From: Promethearchaeota archaeon
Lineage (GTDB): Archaea > Asgardarchaeota > Lokiarchaeia > Sigynarchaeales > SOKP01
Length of the DNA stretch: 30,959 nucleotides
NCBI GenBank assembly: GCA_016839845.1
Contig: JAEOTL010000461.1
Coordinates: 1 to 30,959, forward strand
Direction: 5' to 3'
Made by a program: the position numbers and the translations under genes. Below are positions 8,076 to 14,875 of the stretch, piece by piece (position 1 is the stretch's first letter; each line of letters opens with the position of its first letter). Below the pieces are notes generated by a model. It was given only the letters and a program-made list of their open reading frames with translations. It ran no database searches and was not told where the DNA came from.

Positions 8076-8280
8076 AAAAATAGGTGGGTTAATATTTAAA
8101 CTTCTTCAGATGAATCATATTATTATGATTAATATTAGTAAAGTTAGTAAAGTACTTAAACCTAATGTACATCTCTCCTTCTACCATTCTATGGGAAATC
8201 TATTTCCTGAAATGATTAAAAATTTGTGTCTTTTCTACTAACCTGTAAAAAAAATAAATTATATATTAATAGTGCGATTT

Positions 8281-9075
8281 TCACTTTCCCAAGAATTTAG
8301 GACTCCTTTTTTCAAAAAAAGCCTTTAATCCTTCTTGAAAATCTTCAGTTCTTGCGGTCTTAACTATTTCTTCTGCTTCTCTATCAAGATGTGAATTTAA
8401 TGTATTAGTGAATGCTTCATTTAATAATTGTTTAGTAAATAAAAATGCCATTGGGGGTCCCTGGCTTAACTGCTCTGTCTCTTTTTTGACTTCATCCATA
8501 AATTCTTCAGATTTAAACATCTTATTTACTAACCCATATTGGAGAGCTTCTTGGGCTTTTAACGTTCCATTGAGAAACAACATCTCATATGCTAAGTTTA
8601 ACCCTACAAGTTTAGGAAGGTGAAATGTAGTAGACGAATCGGGAGATAATCCGATTTTAGTAAATGCACAACCAAAAGTCGCATTTTCGGAACTAAATCG
8701 AAAGTCACAAGCAGTGGCATATCCTAAACCGGCCCCAAAGCATGCACCGTTTATTGCTGCAATCGTTAACTTATTCATATTTTTTAAAATTCTAATCCCT
8801 TTATGTAATCTTTTTGCCAATTCTGCCATAAATTCACCAGGGTTTTCAGCACTCTTAAATTCAGCTACATCTCCACCAGCACAGAATGCTTTACCTTTAC
8901 CCGTAATTATCAAACATCGAATACTTTCGTTATTGGATATCTCAGTAAAGAAAGTAATAAGTTCATCTATATGTTGAATATTGAAAGCATTTAGTTGAGA
9001 AGGACGGTTTAAAAAAACAGTTGCTATTTTACCTGAATGATCAATCTCTGTCTCAATAATTTCATATTTTACCAT
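8281..9075 (-). CDS. Enoyl-CoA hydratase/isomerase (crotonase) family protein
   Basis: This 264-aa crotonase-fold protein acts on acyl-CoA substrates in the cytoplasm. The two oxyanion-hole segments are clear: FCAGGDV (64-70) and the NGACFGAG region (109-116), followed by CDFRF. Classical hydratases carry two catalytic glutamates. Here the first position is Gly (GLGYATACD in place of GGGCELAMMCD) and the second is Asp (LSPD, D146). That pattern suggests an isomerase of the PaaG type or another crotonase reaction instead of water addition. The C-terminus FFEKRSPKFLGK is typical of the family. It lies 34 nt downstream of pncB on the same strand, possibly co-transcribed, though no functional link is evident. 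Confidence 0.88.
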   Translation of the reverse strand: MVKYEIIETEIDHSGKIATVFLNRPSQLNAFNIQHIDELITFFTEISNNESIRCLIITGKGKAFCAGGDVAEFKSAENPGEFMAELAKRLHKGIRILKNMNKLTIAAINGACFGAGLGYATACDFRFSSENATFGCAFTKIGLSPDSSTTFHLPKLVGLNLAYEMLFLNGTLKAQEALQYGLVNKMFKSEEFMDEVKKETEQLSQGPPMAFLFTKQLLNEAFTNTLNSHLDREAEEIVKTARTEDFQEGLKAFFEKRSPKFLGK

Positions 9076-9109
9076 AAAAACCTTAATTAAAAGTTTGATA
9101 AATATTTTT

Positions 9110-10489
9110 TTATGTATGCTTCTTCATCAAGAGATGAGTAAGTTCCTCTAATTTTGGGGATATCTCTAAATCTAAATCTTGGGTTGGTTCTAAGCTTTTA
9201 TAGATACCGGGTAATTTCTTTATGTTTTCATTGTAGAACGCTTGAATCTCACTTAATTCTGGCATTTCTGTAATTATTTTCGCCTTTTTCATTATGGGTT
9301 TCAATACCAATCCAGCACGATCGGGTGTTACCTCGGTATCAAGACCCAAAATATCATTTTTAAACATACCATTTTCGTCAAATAGTCTGAAAACCTGCTT
9401 AATACCCGGATAAGTTATTTTTTCTTCGCTTATTTTTATTTTAGGTGCTGTATTGTATTCTATTAATTTATAAACTCCCGATATAGAGGGATCATCTCGA
9501 GATGTTGCTAACTCCGTCCCAACTCCGAATGCATCAATGGGAGCATTCTTATCCATAATTTCTTTTATTTTATATTCATTTAAATCAGAACTGGCAACAA
9601 TAAGAACATTATGATTACCTTTCTCATCTAAAATTCTTCTTACCTTCTTAGCATGTTCAGCAAGATCCCCTGAATCAATCCTCACACCCTTTATTTTATT
9701 CCCAAATTGAGTACTTTTTTCAGCTCCTTTCTCTGTGTCATAGGTATCAATTAATAATATTGAATTATTATCATAAATGTTAAAGTAGGTTTTAAAGCTC
9801 TCTAACTCTGTATCAAATCTTTGTACAAAGCTGTGTGCCATAGTTCCTGTCGAATTAATTCCTAATTCAATATCGGCAATTACATTACTTGTTCCATTGA
9901 ATCCCGCGATATAGCTTGCTCTGGCAGCATAGACCCCTGCAAGTGGGCTATGAGATCTTCTCGTCCCAAACTCAAGTAGTACTTTATCAGATGCAACATT
10001 TTTAATTCTTGAAGCCTTTGAAGCAATTAATGTTTGATAATTTACCACATTAAGAAGATATGTTTCTACCAACTGAGCATGGATCATTGGGCCTTGAACT
10101 CTAAGGATTGGTTCATTAGGAAAGAAAAAATTGCCCTCCTCTATTGACCATACATCCAAATTAAATTTAAAATTAGGGAGATACTCATTGAAAAACGAAG
10201 AATCGATTTTTTTAAATACTGGTTTATTCCTCAGAAACTCAATTGTCTTTTTTGAAAATCTTGCATACAGGATGTAATAGAGTACTTGCTCTAAACCAGC
10301 AAATATTAAATAATTCCGATTTCTGGGGAGTTTCCTAACAAAATATTCGAACGTGGCTATATCATCCTTCTCCTTAATATTATTTTCAAGATTGTACTGA
10401 TAGTACGCAGCTGCCATTGTGAGTTGGTAAAAATCTGTGCTTAAAATCATATTACCGTCATTAATAAAACCAGAATTTAGATCTTTCAT
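9110..10489 (-). CDS. pncB: Nicotinate phosphoribosyltransferase
   Basis: This 459-aa cytoplasmic enzyme makes nicotinate mononucleotide from nicotinate and PRPP with ATP hydrolysis, the first step of NAD salvage by the Preiss-Handler route. Diagnostic segments are STDFYQLTMA (17-26), EFGTRRSHSP (173-182), GTMAHSF (215-221, with H219 at the position of the phosphorylated histidine in this family) and GVRIDSGDL in the PRPP-binding region. The length is right for a bacterial/archaeal PncB. The ATG at 10489 is used; another Met at codon 14 directly precedes the conserved ILSTDFYQ and could be the true start. The next-step adenylyltransferase lies about 10 kb away at 20277. Confidence 0.93.
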   Translation of the reverse strand: MKDLNSGFINDGNMILSTDFYQLTMAAAYYQYNLENNIKEKDDIATFEYFVRKLPRNRNYLIFAGLEQVLYYILYARFSKKTIEFLRNKPVFKKIDSSFFNEYLPNFKFNLDVWSIEEGNFFFPNEPILRVQGPMIHAQLVETYLLNVVNYQTLIASKASRIKNVASDKVLLEFGTRRSHSPLAGVYAARASYIAGFNGTSNVIADIELGINSTGTMAHSFVQRFDTELESFKTYFNIYDNNSILLIDTYDTEKGAEKSTQFGNKIKGVRIDSGDLAEHAKKVRRILDEKGNHNVLIVASSDLNEYKIKEIMDKNAPIDAFGVGTELATSRDDPSISGVYKLIEYNTAPKIKISEEKITYPGIKQVFRLFDENGMFKNDILGLDTEVTPDRAGLVLKPIMKKAKIITEMPELSEIQAFYNENIKKLPGIYKSLEPTQDLDLEISPKLEELTHLLMKKHT

Positions 10490-10593
10490 GCGGAACAGAT
10501 AATTAGATATATTATTTTAATATATAATTCTGATACTTTAAATTATAAACCTTTTTTCAGAAAAACAAGAAAAACATATGATTGAATCCTATT

Positions 10594-11472
10594 TCATATC
10601 TTTGCATTCCCTTCTGTTAAATCCTTACAAAGATTCCAAACTTGCAGAGCTAAGTCTTTATCATATGACGCTTTATTGGTTTTTGTTTCTTTTTTTTTAT
10701 TGAAGAATTTACCGGATACTCCTTCAACTTCAGGAGAAGAGGCTAAATATATCGAACCTCTTGCTCCCCTCTTTGGGCTTGATAGGAATAGGCCAACTAA
10801 ATGGTAGAAATATTTAACAAATTTCCTAAAATTACGTACCATATTAGTTTTTACATATCCGGGGTGAACGCAATTCACAGTAACACTTGTTCCTTCAATT
10901 CTTCTGACAAGTTCATAAGAAAGAAGAATTGTTGCTAATTTAGATTGAGAATAGATTCTTAGTTGGTGATAATGTTTTTCCCCGTAAAGATCATCAAAAT
11001 GAATAGATCTAGCATGAACACTTGAAACAACATTTATTATTCTCGCAGGGGAACTCTTTTGAAGGGTATCTAATAGTAAATTATTCAATAAGAAAGGTGC
11101 TATAGTGTTAACAGCAAATGTAGTTTCAATGCCATCTTCAGTCATGGTACGCTTACTAAGGTTCACTCCAGCATTATTAATTAGAACGTGTAATTTTTGG
11201 TAATGGGTTTTATAATCTTTAACAAAATCGTATATCTCTTTTTGAGATGATAAATCTGCGAGCATTAGATCAACAGAAACATCACTAATTTCTTCCTTTA
11301 TTTCATTTAAAGCCTTTTCTCCTCTATCTTTATTACGACACACCATTACAATCGTTGCACCCATTTTAGCCAATCCCAAAGCTGTAGCCTTGCCAATTCC
11401 GGAATTAGCTCCTGTTATTATACAAATTTTGCCTTTCATCAGATCTGAAGTATTATTTTTGAAAGTAACCAA
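10594..11472 (-). CDS. Short-chain dehydrogenase/reductase, retinol-dehydrogenase-like
   Basis: This Rossmann-fold NAD(P)-dependent oxidoreductase has TGANSGIG (20-27) for the cofactor, LADLS for the adenine pocket, NNAG (99-102), SS at 150-151 and YSQSK (Y174, K178) as the catalytic set. The overall pattern (ITGANSGIGKATALGLAKMGA, then the long ASSPEVEGVSGKFF tail) resembles the RDH11/RDH12/WWOX class found in eukaryotes and many prokaryotes. The substrate is not predictable. The frame opens with TTG at 11472. An ATG at codon 12 (11439) would give MKGKICIITG, close to the family's usual start, but has no clear ribosome site. Confidence 0.9.
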   Translation of the reverse strand: MVTFKNNTSDLMKGKICIITGANSGIGKATALGLAKMGATIVMVCRNKDRGEKALNEIKEEISDVSVDLMLADLSSQKEIYDFVKDYKTHYQKLHVLINNAGVNLSKRTMTEDGIETTFAVNTIAPFLLNNLLLDTLQKSSPARIINVVSSVHARSIHFDDLYGEKHYHQLRIYSQSKLATILLSYELVRRIEGTSVTVNCVHPGYVKTNMVRNFRKFVKYFYHLVGLFLSSPKRGARGSIYLASSPEVEGVSGKFFNKKKETKTNKASYDKDLALQVWNLCKDLTEGNAKI

Positions 11473-11594
11473 GTAAAATCCCCATCTTTAAGGAGTGAAA
11501 ATTTAATAAATAAAAAGGCGAATGTAAATAGATAAAGATAGTGGTTTTAATAAAATCTTTGATACACTTCTAAACACCCTAGGGGGTCGGGGAG

Positions 11595-11626
11595 ATTCAA
11601 AATAACAATCCCCATATTTTTGAATT
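11595..11626 (-). other. Stem-loop immediately after the SAP-SWIM-OB gene
   Basis: The arms ATTCAAAATA and TATTTTTGAAT flank a C-rich loop and begin right at the stop codon. Next to it is a GC-rich patch (ACCCTAGGGGGTCGGGGAG, 11577-11595) that stands out from the AT-rich background. No T-tract follows, so this may be an mRNA 3' structure. Confidence 0.35.
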
Positions 11627-12568
11627 TTAGAGTTTTTCTACTTTTCTAATATTTTTAACTAAAATACCCCAAAAGTTATCTTTATCGAGCTTCCCATTCA
11701 GTTTAATCTTATCTTTGATGCTAAGTTGACTTTCCCGATTCAATTTCTCACTGATTCTTATTTTTAACGTTTTTATTTCCTCTATAACAACTAAATCACT
11801 TTTTTTCTTTACTCGGGGCCCTAATCTGACATTTTTCAAAGTGACATGAAAATACTTTGTTATGGCTCCTTGAAATTCTGACTCTCTTTCTACTATTTCT
11901 GTTATCTCTCCTTCATATATCGTCATACTTGTATCGAGGTATTTTGTAAGTGTACTACTATCAGAACTCTCATCTATGATACTTCTTTTCCCAGATTCAT
12001 CCTTCGATTCCCCCTCTATTGAAGGTGTCGAGATTTTAATCGAATCAACAAGCTCTTCAAAATTCTCGGGTAGTTTTGTTAACGTCCAATCTTGTAATTT
12101 AAAATATCCTTCCTTCAACGAGAGAACAAAACCAATCCAGAAGTGACTACAAAAACCCATAGCGGATCCAATTCTGCAGTCACAATCTCTCTCAGGATCA
12201 TAAATATTTTTCGGAGTAATCGATATATAAGAAGTTGAATCCCAATTCCACCCACTAAATGAAACTTCTATCTCGTGACTGTCGGGATTAACTATTTTGA
12301 TTTCACTAATACTCTCTCTATCCTCCCCCCTAATTTTTTTTATGGCTACATTAATTCCATTAGTAATAATGTCTAATTCTTTTTCATTTAGTAGTTCTTC
12401 ATATTCCTCCTCTGATAATGAATCAAGAATGAAATCCACAAGCTCCAATTTTTTAAATTTTGAATAACCCTTTATTTCTGATTCTCTACATATCTGTTTA
12501 AGCTCATCTAAGTTTAGATATTGTAGAAGATATTTCAGATACGTTCTATCATCAATTTTCCTTTTCAT
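11627..12568 (-). CDS. SAP-like + SWIM zinc finger + OB-like nucleic-acid-binding protein
   Basis: This 313-aa protein appears to combine three nucleic-acid-binding parts. Residues ~11-50 look like a SAP motif: YLNLDELKQIC, then KGYSKFKKLELVDFIL. The centre has a SWIM zinc finger CDCRIGSAMGFCSH, that is CxCx8CxH with ligands C129, C131, C140 and H142. After a Ser-rich linker, the last ~100 residues (from TIYEGEITEIVERE to the end) have the beta-rich pattern of an OB fold, with IKDKIKLNGKLDKDNF near the end. No helicase or nuclease motif is present. The ATG at 12568 is preferred over a TTG two codons upstream. A TATA box (ATCTATAAATC) about 22 nt upstream fits a leaderless mRNA. A DNA or RNA repair role is inference. 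Confidence 0.7.
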   Translation of the reverse strand: MKRKIDDRTYLKYLLQYLNLDELKQICRESEIKGYSKFKKLELVDFILDSLSEEEYEELLNEKELDIITNGINVAIKKIRGEDRESISEIKIVNPDSHEIEVSFSGWNWDSTSYISITPKNIYDPERDCDCRIGSAMGFCSHFWIGFVLSLKEGYFKLQDWTLTKLPENFEELVDSIKISTPSIEGESKDESGKRSIIDESSDSSTLTKYLDTSMTIYEGEITEIVERESEFQGAITKYFHVTLKNVRLGPRVKKKSDLVVIEEIKTLKIRISEKLNRESQLSIKDKIKLNGKLDKDNFWGILVKNIRKVEKL

Positions 12569-12889
12569 TTTCAAAAAACTCTAAGATTTATAGATAGTAG
12601 ATGTGATTAGATTGTTGTTTTTCAATAATAATTTGAAAACTTAGTATATAATTATATCTATTATTATATCATTTTGAAATGCTATGAAATTTAGGGATAG
12701 GTATATTGGTTTTTTTTATCACTTTCAGTCATTTTCCTCTGGAAAAATGCCTAGATTTAGAAATTACTACTCCTCTTAATCATATGAAAATATTTAAATA
12801 GATAACTATCCTTTATTTTTAAAAACAATTATTTAAATAAATAAATAATTGAACAAATTATTATTCGACGAAAAAAGGTAGATTTAACT
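12569..12889. promoter_or_regulatory. Divergent intergenic region with 9-bp inverted repeat over a TATA box
   Basis: This 321-nt gap separates two divergent genes. Near the left end is the minus-strand TATA ATCTATAAATC (12585-12595). At 12826-12851 a perfect 9-bp inverted repeat, CAATTATTT and AAATAATTG with an 8-nt spacer, overlaps a plus-strand TATTTAAATA box. That box would start transcription near 12858, leaving a leader with AAAAGGTAG before the ATG at 12890. The remainder is AT-rich with no ORF or RNA gene that I can see. Confidence 0.45.
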
Positions 12890-13123
12890 ATGAGTTTTAT
12901 AACCAAAGATTATCTGAAATATTTTGGGGAGATAAAGTTTGCAGAAGAGAATAGTATGTGTATAAACGATTTTGAGCTTTCTTTAAAGCGCTATTTATCT
13001 CCGAGACAAAAAAAGCCTCGAGAACGCAATAATTTCAGCGGAGTAGACAAGATTTATATTGGTGAAATCGATAACGTATGTTTAAAGGATTTTAAACGAG
13101 CATTTAAAAATTACTTTAAATAA
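12890..13123 (+). CDS. Small protein with two copies of one motif, 77 aa
   Basis: I do not recognise the family. The protein is built from two similar halves. The first copy reads GEIKFAEENSMCINDFELSLKRYL and the second GEIDNVCLKDFKRAFKNYF. They share GEI, then N-x-C-[IL]-[NK]-D-F, then K-x-Y-[LF]; a gap of four residues aligns them. A basic linker (PRQKKPRERNN) joins the halves. One cysteine per repeat and the basic residues are compatible with a small dimer-like DNA or protein binder, but this is speculation. It starts at ATG behind AAAAGGTAG and a promoter carrying an inverted repeat, suggesting regulation. Confidence 0.65.
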   Translation: MSFITKDYLKYFGEIKFAEENSMCINDFELSLKRYLSPRQKKPRERNNFSGVDKIYIGEIDNVCLKDFKRAFKNYFK

Positions 13124-13128
13124 ATTGA

Positions 13129-13145
13129 AAATCTTTTTCAGATTT
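13129..13145 (+). terminator. Small hairpin after the 77-aa gene
   Basis: AAATCT and AGATTT form a 6-bp stem around the loop TTTTC five bases past the stop codon. There is no clean T-run after it, so a terminator role is only possible. Confidence 0.3.
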
Positions 13146-13257
13146 ATAAGTATAGATTTATTAGTTTAGTTTAGACTTCATACCGCTTAATGAGTAACTT
13201 TTTTTATGTAAATATTTTTAAATAAATAATTCAACTAAGAAGAATTTAGGAAGAAAT

Positions 13258-14163
13258 TTGCGAAAAAGAAATATTCTATTAATTTTAACTTTTCTACTCC
13301 CAATAATTCAAATTAATATTAATCAATCAGTAGAAGCAGAATCATTTCCTGAAAATTCTCAACATCCTATATTATTCATCCATGGGTGGACTGGCGAAGC
13401 GTGGAATTGGAATACCATGAAGCTTCGCTTTACTAATGATGGGTGGTCTTCTGGACTATTGTATGCTTATACATTTAGTGATAATTACAATTATACTGCA
13501 GATGGTAATATACAGAATGCGATAGAAATAAGTAATTGGGTGAAGAATATTATAAATACTACAGGGGCTGAAAAAGTAGATATCGTTGGTCATAGTATGG
13601 GTGGTATTAGTAGTAGGTACTATATTAAATTTTTAGACGGATTAACTAAAGTAGACGATTATGTGTGTATGGGTTCCCCGCATCATGGTGTACAAGGGGG
13701 AGTTGAGGTTTTTCAGTCTACTTGTGCATTTTTATACCATTTAAATAATGGAGATGAAACTCCTGGGGGAGTTCTTCAAGATATATTAGGCCTACGTACG
13801 GATCCTATTGGAGGTGCTGCCTATAATGGCACTCATACCTCAGGGGATGTCAGCTATACTTCAATATATAGCAATGGGGATACTATATGCACACCTTTTA
13901 GGACATCCCGACTGGTGGGAGCAAATAATATAGAGGTAGATGGTTTTACTCATAACGAGTTGCTTTTTGAGGAGGATGTTTATGGACTAGTAAAAAATGC
14001 AATCCAAGAGGAGCTCCCTAATACTAATACTATTCAAGGATATCCTCTAGTAATCCTATTAGGTTTTTCTTCAGTGTTAATCTCTGTATTATTACGAAGC
14101 AGAAATTCAGAAAGAGTTTTACAAAGTAACCTCTTGTATTTAATGAAGTCAACCATTTTATAA
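13258..14163 (+). CDS. Secreted, C-terminally membrane-anchored lipase/esterase (alpha/beta hydrolase)
   Basis: This 301-aa protein is probably extracytoplasmic. A signal peptide runs MRKRNILLILTFLLPIIQI with a likely cleavage near VEAES. The alpha/beta hydrolase core shows the oxyanion HG (42-43), the nucleophile elbow GHSMGG (S113), then SPHHG, a catalytic Asp in SNGD (D208) and His in FTHN (H232), in the order expected for class 2 (LipA/EstA-like) lipases. The C-terminus has a single TM segment GYPLVILLGFSSVLISVLL (261-279) followed by RSRN, resembling a surface anchor. About 20 further residues continue after it, which is unusual. The start is TTG behind AGGAAG. It probably hydrolyses ester lipids outside the cell. 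Confidence 0.85.
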   Translation: MRKRNILLILTFLLPIIQININQSVEAESFPENSQHPILFIHGWTGEAWNWNTMKLRFTNDGWSSGLLYAYTFSDNYNYTADGNIQNAIEISNWVKNIINTTGAEKVDIVGHSMGGISSRYYIKFLDGLTKVDDYVCMGSPHHGVQGGVEVFQSTCAFLYHLNNGDETPGGVLQDILGLRTDPIGGAAYNGTHTSGDVSYTSIYSNGDTICTPFRTSRLVGANNIEVDGFTHNELLFEEDVYGLVKNAIQEELPNTNTIQGYPLVILLGFSSVLISVLLRSRNSERVLQSNLLYLMKSTIL

Positions 14164-14335
14164 TCCCATTTCTCGAAATAAAGGAATTTTAAAGAATATT
14201 CCCTTTTCATGAAAATTATTGAATAAAATCAATAAATTTATAAAGTTCACTTATTGATTACAACATAGGAATGCAAAAATAAGGTTTATTTTTGTACAAC
14301 AACTATAATAACTATAATTAAGTCGTTCGAAAAAC

Positions 14336-14791
14336 ATGGCAGAAAACGAGAAAGATTTTCTCTGGACAGTAAAAATTGATTGGTTAAATATTGTCAATAA
14401 ACTTAACCTCAATACAATTAACCAAATTACAGAATTTAAGAAAAACAAAGCAATAAAAAGACTTACAAAGATCCATGGTTCAGATAGGCTTATGTCTTAT
14501 GAACCGGAATATTTAGAGAATTTAATTGTCGTGGAATTAAAGGAATTAATGAAGAAAGAATTGGCAATTAATGCTAGAAACCAACAAAGAATGGAAAAAG
14601 AACTGCGTGATAAGGTAATTCCACTGAGGAGGGGTATAATTAAACTTGATCCTCGAGATCTAAAGAATTTCAAAGGCGATCCAGAAAAACTCTTTAAAGA
14701 TTTATACAAGAAGTTTCTCGGGGAAGACAGTGATGACGACGATGACGAAAAGGATAATTATCGGGAAGATAACACGAGTTATTATATCTAG
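14336..14791 (+). CDS. Hypothetical protein with acidic tail, 151 aa
   Basis: The family is not recognised. The protein is soluble, highly charged and helical, with a Lys-rich middle (NARNQQRMEKELRDKV) and a sharply acidic C-terminal stretch GEDSDDDDDEKD before NYREDNTSYYI. No cysteines or enzyme motifs are visible. The ATG at 14336 has no clear Shine-Dalgarno, so a leaderless or short-leader message is likely. It follows the lipase on the same strand after 172 nt and converges on the permease gene. Acidic tails of this kind are common in nucleic-acid or protein-binding factors, but that alone does not assign a role. Confidence 0.65.
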   Translation: MAENEKDFLWTVKIDWLNIVNKLNLNTINQITEFKKNKAIKRLTKIHGSDRLMSYEPEYLENLIVVELKELMKKELAINARNQQRMEKELRDKVIPLRRGIIKLDPRDLKNFKGDPEKLFKDLYKKFLGEDSDDDDDEKDNYREDNTSYYI

Positions 14792-14875
14792 ATTAGATAC
14801 TCAAGGTTTGTTTTTAATATAATTCCTCCTGATTTCTGTAGAAATTAACAGGAAATCTTAGTAATCAGAATATAA

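Noticed and set aside
8139..8153. Short duplicated AGTAAAGT
   Set aside because: Only two copies in an AT-rich gap; no structural or positional support for a function.
8110..8241. 43-codon open frame starting ATG between the crotonase and Tes-like genes
   Set aside because: No ribosome site, no motif, low complexity; it lies in an intergenic promoter region and fits chance in AT-rich DNA.
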